The notes beneath the pieces were generated by a model, which saw only the letters and a list, made by a program, of their open reading frames with translations, ran no database searches and was not told where the DNA came from. Shown here in pieces: positions 1 to 5,471 of a stretch of 11,795 bases of DNA. How positions within the stretch are numbered: position 1 is the stretch's first letter; each line of letters begins with the position of its first letter. The position numbers and the translations under genes are program-made. Source of the stretch: Candidatus Yonathbacteria bacterium RIFCSPHIGHO2_01_FULL_51_10. Its GTDB lineage: Bacteria > Patescibacteriota > Minisyncoccia > Phycocordibacterales > UBA1539_B. Location of the stretch: assembly GCA_001823505.1 (NCBI GenBank), contig MHUS01000007.1, positions 1 to 11,795 on the forward strand, written 5' to 3'.

Positions 1-26
1 CTTCGGCGCGTGCGGGGGTTTTTATT
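1..26 (+). terminator. Right half of a possible terminator from an upstream gene
   Basis: The window opens with a GC-rich run (GCGCGTGCGGGGG) followed directly by TTTTTATT. This is how the descending arm and T-tract of an intrinsic terminator look. The complementary left arm would lie outside the window, so the hairpin cannot be confirmed. Confidence 0.3.
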
Positions 27-103
27 GTGCCTAACGAGGGAAAAGTGGGAATATGGAGTACTCAGACTTTTCCCGAGTGACGGCACATCAAAAAGTGTTT
101 ACC

Positions 104-151
104 TTGTTATCCACAGGCAGGGCGACACCATTGTCCGTCGCGGGGTATACT
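104..151 (+). promoter_or_regulatory. Probable promoter of the 191-3025 unit, with TATACT -10 box
   Basis: TATACT at 146-151 is a good -10 hexamer and is preceded by GGG. No good -35 box lies 16-18 bases upstream. TTGTTATCCACAGG occurs at 104-117, and its TCCACAGG core sits 36 bases before the -10 box. The pilB promoter has the same core 38 bases before its own TATACT. Transcription would begin near 158, which favours the ATG at 191 over the one at 53. A purine-rich AGGAAGGAG (154-162) lies at the expected transcript start, about 28 bases from the ATG, too far to be a normal ribosome binding site. Confidence 0.45.
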
Positions 152-190
152 GATAGGAAGGAGCTTATCTTAAAAGCAAACTATTTTTTC

Positions 191-697
191 ATGCCACCAG
201 ATTCATCAGGTACTTCAAATAACGCAAGCAGAAAGATCATCACGGCAAGTGTCCTCGTGCTCGTTGTTGTCGCGGCGGTCGCTTTGGCGCTGCTCTCCCC
301 GAGGAGCGAGCCTAACGCACCGAAATCAGATTCAAACATAGTATTGACCCAGGAGCCGACAAGAACTGATTTTGGCGCCAGCCCACCACCTGATTTTCCC
401 ACAAATATCCCCCTTGAAGAGGGCGCGGGGGTTACGCAAAGCTACAGTCTATCCTATACCGCCCAAAAGCAGCTCACGCTCGTGATCCTCTCCGGTAAGA
501 CGATCAAGCAGAACTATGCGCTCTATGCTGATTTTCTTGCGAACGATGGTTGGAGCATCTCCAACACCTATGAAAGTGCGACCGTGGCGTCTTTGTACGG
601 GAGAAAGGAAAACAATGAGATAAACATCACCATTAGCGCCGACAGCGGGGGGAATGCGGCAAGATCGCAGGTGAGCATCAGTGTACTGAAGAAGTAA
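191..697 (+). CDS. Single-pass membrane protein with a C-terminal extracytoplasmic domain, function unknown
   Basis: The predicted product has 168 residues. A short polar N-terminus precedes one strongly hydrophobic segment (residues 15-36, rich in V, A and L). A Pro/Ser/Asp-rich linker leads to a C-terminal domain from about residue 65, starting PPPDFPTNIPLEEGAGV and including FLANDGW at 115-121. Small CPR membrane proteins often carry similar domains with a D-F-P...P-L...G-A start and a K...Y...L...GW core, but I cannot give it a biochemical function. An in-frame ATG exists at 53. I chose 191 because a TATACT box lies between the two and because the 46 extra residues show no domain character. 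The gene ends 13 bases before the secreted FG-GAP gene and is probably co-transcribed with it, which suggests a cell-envelope role. Confidence 0.7.
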   Translation: MPPDSSGTSNNASRKIITASVLVLVVVAAVALALLSPRSEPNAPKSDSNIVLTQEPTRTDFGASPPPDFPTNIPLEEGAGVTQSYSLSYTAQKQLTLVILSGKTIKQNYALYADFLANDGWSISNTYESATVASLYGRKENNEINITISADSGGNAARSQVSISVLKK

Positions 698-710
698 TTT
701 GGCACTATTC

Positions 711-1778
711 ATGAAGCTCCAAAAAATACGCAAAGAGTTTTTTAAAAAAGGAGTGCTCGCGTTTGCTTTTGTCGCGTTGGCCATGCCATTTTTGGCGGGA
801 GCGGTGGCGCCGTCTTTCACGCTCGGAGTTTTGAATAATATGTCGGGCTCGTCACCCGGGGTTAATTTCAGTGACCTCAACGGCGATGGATTCATGGATG
901 TCGCAGTGCCAAATGCTACGATGGACACTCTTTCCATCTTCCTCAACAATGGTGATGGCACCTTTGCTGCCAAGGTTGACTATACACCAGGAGCTTGGTT
1001 CTCACCGCGGTCTGTTGCCGTGGGGGATATTAACGGAGACGGAGCCGTGGATATGGCGGTAACCGGTGGGATATCGAGCACCGAGGCTGGCGTTTCCATA
1101 TTTCTCAACAACGGCAACGGCACTTTTGCATACAGCACGGGGTACGCGATGACAAACCCACATGACGTAGTTCTTGGCAACTTTGACGCTAACGGGAGTC
1201 TGGACATGGCAGTGACAAACTGGAGCTCACCGGACACCCTCACCGTCTTTCTCAACAATGGCAATGGCACCTTCGCTCCTCCGGTTGATTATCCGACCGG
1301 TGGTGTCGGGTTGGCCACCACCCCTACTGCGGGTGACCTCAATGGCGATGGCAGTACGGACATCGTTGTGGCCAACACCGGCACCGCAACCTTTTCTGTC
1401 TTTCTCAACAATGGCAACGGCACCTTTGCTCCCAAGGATGATTACACAACGACCGGTGGCGGGACGTCCTATCTCTATCTTGCCGTGGGGGACATGAATA
1501 GTGATGGGAAAAAGGACGTGGCGGTTGTCAATGCTGAAACGGACACCCTCTCCATCTTTCTTAGCGACGCAACTGGTACCCTTACCAATACGCTAATCCC
1601 TCGACTGGTGCGGCAGGGGCGCGTCCGGCAGGGGTTACCATGGGAGATCTTGATGCCGATGGCAAAATGGACGTGGTGGTGTCAAACCGCGAGGCAAGAA
1701 CCCTCTCTCTCTTTCTCAGCAACGGCGATGGCACCTTTGCCCCCAAGGTTGATTACACAACGACCGAGAGGCCGGTAG
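711..1778 (+). CDS. N-terminal part of secreted FG-GAP/VCBS-repeat protein (frameshifted)
   Basis: From ATG 711 the product begins with a signal peptide: a basic N-terminus (MKLQKIRKEFFKKG), a hydrophobic core and likely cleavage after AGAVA near residue 33. Five FG-GAP/VCBS blades follow. Each pairs a calcium-loop-like motif (DLNGDGFMDVAV, DINGDGAVDMAV, NFDANGSLDMAV, DLNGDGSTDIVV, DMNSDGKKDVAV) with a strand such as IFLNNGDGTF. In the published families these repeats build beta-propellers that bind divalent metal and occur in integrin-like, adhesive and surface proteins. The repeat pattern stops abruptly near base 1600. The remaining residues in this frame, to the stop at 1778, are Arg/Trp/Pro-rich and look like out-of-frame translation. 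The real continuation is the overlapping frame ending at 3025. A TTG at 699 is also in frame, but the ATG gives the better signal peptide. Confidence 0.8.
   Translation: MKLQKIRKEFFKKGVLAFAFVALAMPFLAGAVAPSFTLGVLNNMSGSSPGVNFSDLNGDGFMDVAVPNATMDTLSIFLNNGDGTFAAKVDYTPGAWFSPRSVAVGDINGDGAVDMAVTGGISSTEAGVSIFLNNGNGTFAYSTGYAMTNPHDVVLGNFDANGSLDMAVTNWSSPDTLTVFLNNGNGTFAPPVDYPTGGVGLATTPTAGDLNGDGSTDIVVANTGTATFSVFLNNGNGTFAPKDDYTTTGGGTSYLYLAVGDMNSDGKKDVAVVNAETDTLSIFLSDATGTLTNTLIPRLVRQGRVRQGLPWEILMPMAKWTWWCQTARQEPSLSFSATAMAPLPPRLITQRPRGR
1593..1604 (+). other. Apparent frameshift site (one base missing) in the FG-GAP gene
   Basis: Up to about 1598 the coding sense lies in the frame of ATG 711. From about 1601 it lies in the frame that ends at 3025, reading STGAA...VTMGDLDADGKMD. 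Restoring one base in the CCC run at 1598-1600 joins the two frames as ...LIP-STG... and completes blade 6. The downstream frame is closed by a TAG at 1562-1564, so the shift must lie between 1565 and 1640. A nearby imperfect duplication (GTGCGGCAGGGG at 1608-1619, GTCCGGCAGGGG at 1623-1634) makes indel or assembly error more likely here. Confidence 0.75.
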
Positions 1779-3025
1779 TTGTGGCTGTTGGGAATCTCAA
1801 TGCCGATGGAAAGATCGACATGGCAGCGTCGAGCTACTTCTCAGAGGCCATCTCTACCTTTAAAAATAGCACGGGTACGATCAGCGTTACCTCAAATATT
1901 GCGGCTTCATGGACCATAAATGGTCCTACGACCATTGTCGGCTCGGGGACTTCACAGACCATATCTCTCCAGCCCACCGGGACGTACACGATCGTATGGG
2001 ACCCAGTATCCGGATACACTGCTCCCGCACAAAGTACTCAAACCCTGACGGACAGCGGCGCCATCACGTTTAGCGGTACGTATGTCGCTCCTGATCTTCA
2101 GGTCTGGACCCCGGCGAATCCTTCAGGGCTCGTTATTCCCACCACCGCAACCGAAGGGACGGCGGTTATGCTCTCGGCTCCCGTAACCAACCGAGGAACC
2201 GCGTCAACGGCCAGTGGCTTCACGAGTCTTTTTCAAAAAGCGACCGATTCCTCCGGAACCGGCGCGGTGGACATCGGTACCTATGCGACAACATCATTGA
2301 TTGCCGCCGGAGCGAGAAAGGATGTTAAGCTTTCTTACGCATTCCCCACAGCCGGGACCGTGTACGTTCGCGTTTGTGCCGACAAAGCATCATCCGGAGA
2401 CACCGGAACGATCCCTGAGGCGAACTCATCGGGGACAGGAGAAGCAAATAACTGCGGCGCGTGGACGGCTATCACCGTGGGTGTGCCCACCGGCACCGTG
2501 AAAGCCTCTGCCAGTATCTCTGCCGGCAGCTGGACCATCAGTGGCTGCACCTCCCAGACCGGTTCGGGGACAACGGAGGTGACGTACTCTTCCGTTCCCG
2601 TCGGCGACTGCACCATTACATATGATCCTGTCTCCGGGTACACCACGCCGGGACAAAATACTCAAACGTTAACCTCCGGCAACCCTATTACGTTCGTGGG
2701 TAACTATGCGTCCTTCTCCGGCACGATCAGCGTTACCTCAAATATTTCGGCTTCATGGACGATAAATGGCCCTGCAACCATTACCGGCTCGGGCACTTCA
2801 CAAACACTAACTTTCCAGCCCACCGGGACGTACACGATCGTATGGGACCCAGTATCCGGATACACCGAGCCTTCTTCTCAAAATCTTTCTCTAACGGATG
2901 GTGGCACTATCACGTTTGATGGTACCTATGTGCCCGGGCCGAATATTTGCGGTAATGACATTTGTGAGCAAGGCGAGTCGGGGGTTTGCCCCAATGACTG
3001 CCCCTACAGTATTCAGGAGCGGTAA
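1640..3025 (+). CDS. C-terminal part of the same secreted protein: FG-GAP blades 6-7, PEGA-like modules, CARDB-like domain, Cys-rich tail
   Basis: Positions are counted from the ATG at 1640, which is probably an internal Met of the intact gene. Residues 1-75 hold two more FG-GAP blades (GDLDADGKMDVVV and GNLNADGKIDMAA). PEGA-like modules lie at 79-149, 286-357 and 361-431, each with a TI/ASWTI...GSGT...TYTIVWDPVSGYT pattern. Residues 151-280 resemble a CARDB cell-adhesion domain: T-N-R-G, then L-I-A-A-G, then Y-V-R-V-C-A-D and I-P-E-A-N. The tail (437-454) is CGNDICEQGESGVCPNDC, a motif with four cysteines and several acidic residues that recurs at the ends of secreted CPR and archaeal proteins. 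Joined to the upstream frame the protein would be about 770 residues. On its own this piece has no signal peptide. A weak AGGGG at 1630-1634 could allow internal initiation, but I consider a split gene likelier. Confidence 0.75.
   Translation: MGDLDADGKMDVVVSNREARTLSLFLSNGDGTFAPKVDYTTTERPVVVAVGNLNADGKIDMAASSYFSEAISTFKNSTGTISVTSNIAASWTINGPTTIVGSGTSQTISLQPTGTYTIVWDPVSGYTAPAQSTQTLTDSGAITFSGTYVAPDLQVWTPANPSGLVIPTTATEGTAVMLSAPVTNRGTASTASGFTSLFQKATDSSGTGAVDIGTYATTSLIAAGARKDVKLSYAFPTAGTVYVRVCADKASSGDTGTIPEANSSGTGEANNCGAWTAITVGVPTGTVKASASISAGSWTISGCTSQTGSGTTEVTYSSVPVGDCTITYDPVSGYTTPGQNTQTLTSGNPITFVGNYASFSGTISVTSNISASWTINGPATITGSGTSQTLTFQPTGTYTIVWDPVSGYTEPSSQNLSLTDGGTITFDGTYVPGPNICGNDICEQGESGVCPNDCPYSIQER
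1877..2019 (+). repeat. Direct repeat copy 1 (143 bp) encoding most of PEGA-like module 1
   Basis: This stretch is closely similar to 2723-2865, exactly 846 bases downstream (282 codons, so in frame). The last 52 bases of the two copies (1968-2019 and 2814-2865) are identical. The similarity at DNA level suggests recent duplication or gene conversion between modules of one gene. Confidence 0.85.
2723..2865 (+). repeat. Direct repeat copy 2 (143 bp) encoding most of PEGA-like module 3
   Basis: This is the partner of the copy at 1877-2019. The middle PEGA-like module (about 2495-2710) shares the protein pattern (SGYTTPGQNTQTL) but is much more divergent in DNA. Modules 1 and 3 were therefore homogenised or duplicated more recently than module 2. 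Confidence 0.85.
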
Positions 3026-3032
3026 AGGTACC

Positions 3033-3072
3033 CCAACAAAAAACCGCCGCGTAAGCGGCGGTTTTTTGTTGG
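3033..3072. terminator. Bidirectional intrinsic terminator between the FG-GAP gene and ppa
   Basis: A perfect 18-bp stem (3033-3050 with 3055-3072) encloses a GTAA loop. Its core is CCGCCGC/GCGGCGG, flanked by an A6 tract on the left and a T6 tract on the right, so it can end transcription in both directions. It lies 8 bases after the FG-GAP stop codon and also downstream of ppa on the minus strand, so it probably serves both converging units. Confidence 0.93.
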
Positions 3073-3081
3073 CAAGTAATG

Positions 3082-3115
3082 GGTACATTCTAGGACGGTC
3101 GTCCTAGAATGTACC
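3082..3115. repeat. 34-bp near-perfect palindrome of unknown function
   Basis: GGTACATTCTAGGACG (3082-3097) pairs with 3100-3115 as a 16-bp stem with only two bases between the arms (15 bp with a GGTC loop is sterically better). No T-tract follows on either side, so it does not look like a terminator. It sits between the ppa stop codon and the shared terminator, which places it in the 3' untranslated region of the ppa transcript. It could be a dispersed repetitive palindrome, a protein-binding dyad or an RNA-stabilising hairpin. Confidence 0.85.
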
Positions 3116-3129
3116 TCCCTATAGGGTCT

Positions 3130-3660
3130 TTATCCGGGGAATTTATCTGCGTAGAGTTTTTTGCCGCGGGTGATAGCGGCCATGGCCTCATCCTTTCCTG
3201 AGAACCCTGTTACCGAGACCTCCTTATTCTCAATTGTTTTGTAGGTTGAGAAAAAATGCTCGATTTCCTTGACCGTATGTTTATTTATATCAGAGAGATC
3301 CTGCACGTCATCCCAGCGGGGATCGTGTATTGGCACTCCGATTATTTTGTCATCGCGCTCTCCGCCGTCGATCATGTGCATGATCGCAACCGGTCGCACG
3401 CGCACCAAAATCCCCGGTGCGAGCGGGTAGGTGGTAAGCAAGAGTACATCAAGAGCATCGTTGTCATCCCAGAGTGTTTGCGGCACGAAGCCGTAGTCAA
3501 AAGGATAATCTTGCGCGCTTTTCATTGCCCGGTCCAAAGCAATGAGCCCGGTCTCTTTGTCGATTTCGTACTTATTCTTTGATCCTTTGTTGATCTCAAT
3601 GATCACATTGATCATTTCGGGGGCATTTTTACCTGCGTCAATATCGTGCCAGAGATTCAT
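3130..3660 (-). CDS. ppa: Inorganic pyrophosphatase (family I, soluble)
   Basis: The product (176 residues) has the usual length of bacterial family I pyrophosphatases, which hydrolyse PPi to two phosphates in the cytoplasm and so pull biosynthetic reactions forward. The substrate-binding region KYEIDKETG...LDRAM (residues 30-46) and YPFDYGFVP (52-60) match the family. The metal-binding signature is at 66-72 (DNDALDV), with Ala where Pro or Glu is usual. The acidic residues D98, D103 and D104 (in MIDGGERDDKIIGVP) match the second catalytic acidic cluster. The C-terminal KEIEHFFSTYK (131-141) is also typical. The ATG at 3658-3660 lacks a clear Shine-Dalgarno sequence. The gene follows nusA after 88 bases on the same strand. 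I see no convincing promoter in that gap, so read-through from nusA is plausible. Confidence 0.96.
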   Translation of the reverse strand: MNLWHDIDAGKNAPEMINVIIEINKGSKNKYEIDKETGLIALDRAMKSAQDYPFDYGFVPQTLWDDNDALDVLLLTTYPLAPGILVRVRPVAIMHMIDGGERDDKIIGVPIHDPRWDDVQDLSDINKHTVKEIEHFFSTYKTIENKEVSVTGFSGKDEAMAAITRGKKLYADKFPG

Positions 3661-3748
3661 ATTGGGAATGATTAATTATGTCTAGTGTGTGCTGCGGTGT
3701 CGTACTATCATTATGCTCTCGAGTGGAGCAAATGGGAAGGCGGAGGGA

Positions 3749-5203
3749 CTACTTGGACTCGTCAGATTCGGCTTCTTCCGCATCACGCGTTTCCTCGGCC
3801 TCAACTTCAAGCTCGTTAACAGACGCCTCGACTTCTTCCGGGGTTGTCGTTGCGGTATCTTTCTCCCCATGGATATCACCTTCTATCTCGGCAACTTCTT
3901 CCGCGATCACTTTGGACTCGTGAGCGCCGTTCTCAACGGTCTCAACCTCCTTCTCTCCCTCCATTTCGGCGACCTCATCCTCAAGAGATTCGTCTTTTGG
4001 AACGGTTACTTCGTCGGTTGGCTTTTCTGAAACCGCCGCTCCTCCGGCACTCTGGATGTCGATCTTCCAGCCGGTGAGCTTGGCGGCGAGGCGGACGTTC
4101 TGGCCTCCTTTGCCGATAGCGAGAGAAAATTCATCGTCAGAAACTTTTACGATCGCACGCTTTTCCTCGGGAAGGAGCTCAACTTTCTCTACTCGTGCGG
4201 GAGAAAGTGCATCCTCAATGAATTGTGCCGGCTCGAGAGACCATTCAATGAGGTCGATCTTCTCGCCGGAGAGTTCGCTCATGACTGTTGAAACGCGAAC
4301 GCCGCGCTGCCCCACGCAGGATCCTACCGGGTCAATGTGGTCATCGTTTGAGAAAACCGCCACTTTTGAACGTGAACCTGCTTCGCGGGCGATCGCCTTG
4401 ATCTCCACAACGCCTGAGGCGATCTCGGGAGCCTCGATCTCAAAGAGTTTCTTCAAGAATTGGGGGTGTGACCGTGAGAGGCGGAGGTTGATACCACGAG
4501 GCGTTTCTTCCACGGAGTAGAGGTACGCCTTGATGCGCTCACCCTGGCGGTAGCGTTCGCTGCGCACCTGCTCTTCGTAGGGAAGGATGCCGGTCGCCTT
4601 GCCGAGGTCAACGAAGATATTGCCGCGCTCGATCCTTTGGACCGATCCGCTTACGATTTCGCCTTCACGCTTGCCGTATTCATCAAGCACGGATACCTTT
4701 TCTGCCTCGCGGATGCGTTGGATGATGACCTGCTTGGCGGTTTGTGCCGCGATGCGACCGTAGTCGTCGTGCATTTCAAGAGGGAAGATAAGCTCATCGC
4801 CCACCGCAACGTCTTTCTTGATCCTGCGGGCATCCTCGATCAGGATGTGTTGCTCGGAGTTGAAACGGGGAAGGATTGTCTCGCCTTCTTCGCCTTCGGC
4901 GCTTTTTACGACGCTTTCGGTAGGGACCCCGTTCCTTTTCTCTGGTGTCGGGGTTTCTTCTTCATCCTCACCTTCTTCCATGCGCACCATGCTCTCATCC
5001 ACGGCGATCTTTACCTGCGAGAACGTGGCCGTGCCGGTGGCAAGGTCAAACTGCGTGCGCACGATCTGACCTTTCTTGCCGTAATCTTTTTTGTATGCGG
5101 CAGCGAGTGCCTGCTCGATCGCGTCAACGATCTTTTCTTTGGGAATGCCGCGCTCTTCTTCCAGTTGGTGAAGTGCGGAGTTAAGTACTTTGAGATCCAT
5201 CAT
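3749..5203 (-). CDS. nusA: Transcription termination/antitermination factor NusA
   Basis: NusA binds RNA polymerase and nascent RNA, and modulates pausing, intrinsic termination and antitermination. In the 484-residue product I see the N-terminal polymerase-binding domain (about 1-170), an S1 domain (about 178-245), and two KH domains with the motifs GQRGVRV (298-304) and GKGGQNVRLAAK (364-375). Two parts are unusual. A hydrophilic, acidic insertion (about 73-116) interrupts the N-terminal domain. After KH2 the usual acidic repeat domains of proteobacterial NusA are replaced by a low-complexity Glu-rich tail (about 393-484) with the imperfect repeats DEVAEMEG and EEVAEIEG. Two ATGs are adjacent (5201-5203 and 5198-5200). 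I use the first, since neither has a good Shine-Dalgarno sequence. Its promoter at 5400-5427 gives a structured leader of about 190 bases. Confidence 0.96.
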   Translation of the reverse strand: MMDLKVLNSALHQLEEERGIPKEKIVDAIEQALAAAYKKDYGKKGQIVRTQFDLATGTATFSQVKIAVDESMVRMEEGEDEEETPTPEKRNGVPTESVVKSAEGEEGETILPRFNSEQHILIEDARRIKKDVAVGDELIFPLEMHDDYGRIAAQTAKQVIIQRIREAEKVSVLDEYGKREGEIVSGSVQRIERGNIFVDLGKATGILPYEEQVRSERYRQGERIKAYLYSVEETPRGINLRLSRSHPQFLKKLFEIEAPEIASGVVEIKAIAREAGSRSKVAVFSNDDHIDPVGSCVGQRGVRVSTVMSELSGEKIDLIEWSLEPAQFIEDALSPARVEKVELLPEEKRAIVKVSDDEFSLAIGKGGQNVRLAAKLTGWKIDIQSAGGAAVSEKPTDEVTVPKDESLEDEVAEMEGEKEVETVENGAHESKVIAEEVAEIEGDIHGEKDTATTTPEEVEASVNELEVEAEETRDAEEAESDESK

Positions 5204-5228
5204 AATGATAGGTTTGTTATTTGATAAT

Positions 5229-5265
5229 GGATTCCTGAGTGTTGCAAAGCAACCCAGAGTAATCC
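5229..5265. repeat. Two-stage inverted repeat in the nusA leader
   Basis: GGATT (5229-5233) is complementary to AATCC (5261-5265), and inside these GTTGC (5241-5245) pairs with GCAAC (5249-5253) around AAA. Between the stems are two similar heptamers, CCTGAGT and CCAGAGT. The structure lies 26 bases upstream of the nusA start codon in its transcript. It lacks a T-tract on the transcribed strand, so it is not an obvious terminator. Confidence 0.55.
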
Positions 5266-5266
5266 A

Positions 5267-5333
5267 TATAAGCTCCTCAGCTCGGAAATGTAAACGAGTA
5301 CGTTTCCATTTCGCTCGCCTTACGTCGCTTATA
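5267..5333. repeat. 67-bp element: terminal inverted repeats around a central hairpin
   Basis: TATAAGC (5267-5273) and GCTTATA (5327-5333) are exact inverted repeats. At the centre, GAAATGTAAACG (5285-5296) pairs with CGTTTCCATTTC (5301-5312) at 11 of 12 positions around an AGTA loop. The flanks read TCCTCAGCTCG before the hairpin and GCTCGCCTTACGTC after it. The design is like that of the element at 8486-8591. It lies in the transcribed nusA leader. I see no target-site duplication. Confidence 0.6.
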
Positions 5334-5399
5334 AAAAAGGCCGCTTCCTTGGGGGAACGGACATCGCAACTTCCTGTATACGACTAAACTAACACAATA

Positions 5400-5427
5400 A
5401 GTGTAGCAAATCCACAGGAGTTGTCAA
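5400..5427 (-). promoter_or_regulatory. nusA-ppa promoter
   Basis: On the minus strand a perfect -35 box TTGACA (5427-5422) is followed after 16 bases by the -10 box TACACT (5405-5400). Transcription would start near 5393 and give a leader of about 190 bases before nusA. The -35 box lies in the dyad GTTGTCAAC, only 22 bases from the pilB -10 box on the other strand, so the two polymerase sites overlap. Confidence 0.7.
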
Positions 5428-5445
5428 CTTTTTGGAGGCCTATCG

Positions 5446-5454
5446 TGGTATACT
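5446..5454 (+). promoter_or_regulatory. pilB promoter, extended -10 box
   Basis: TGGTATACT (5446-5454) is an extended -10 element (TGn plus TATACT). The TTGTCA at 5421-5426 is 22 bases upstream, too far for a standard -35 box. Transcription would start near 5461, about 11 bases before the pilB ATG at 5472, so the leader is extremely short. AAGGA (5458-5462) is well spaced (9 bases) as a ribosome binding site but would sit at or before the 5' end of such a transcript. Either the start is slightly upstream or the gene is read from a near-leaderless message. Confidence 0.6.
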
Positions 5455-5471
5455 ATGAAGGAAATCATTTC

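Noticed and set aside
107..115. TTATCCACA, an exact match to the DnaA-box consensus
   Set aside because: A single copy with no AT-rich unwinding region or neighbouring boxes, and no dnaA or dnaN. It is better read as part of the promoter-associated TCCACAGG element seen again at 5411.
53..190. Earlier ATG (53) as the start of the first membrane protein
   Set aside because: The TATACT box at 146-151 lies downstream of it, no ribosome binding site precedes it, and the added residues look non-coding.
449..973. Minus-strand open frame (174 codons) across the 697/711 gene boundary
   Set aside because: It spans two plus-strand genes with better evidence and reads as low-complexity antisense sequence.
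1596..1604. Programmed -1 ribosomal frameshift in the FG-GAP gene
   Set aside because: Pro-Pro re-pairing (CCT to CCC) is possible, but there is no full slippery heptamer, no clear downstream pseudoknot and no reason for such regulation. An indel or sequence error is simpler.
3082..3115. Palindrome as a second terminator
   Set aside because: No T-tract follows the stem on either strand, and a strong bidirectional terminator is only 10 bases away.
4637..5224. Long plus-strand open frame (195 codons) opposite nusA
   Set aside because: It mirrors the nusA coding sequence, shows no domain pattern, and nusA is unambiguous on the other strand.
5421..5471. TTG at 5421 as the pilB start
   Set aside because: It lies upstream of the -10 box. 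The ATG at 5472 has a well-spaced AAGGA and begins the canonical N-terminal domain.
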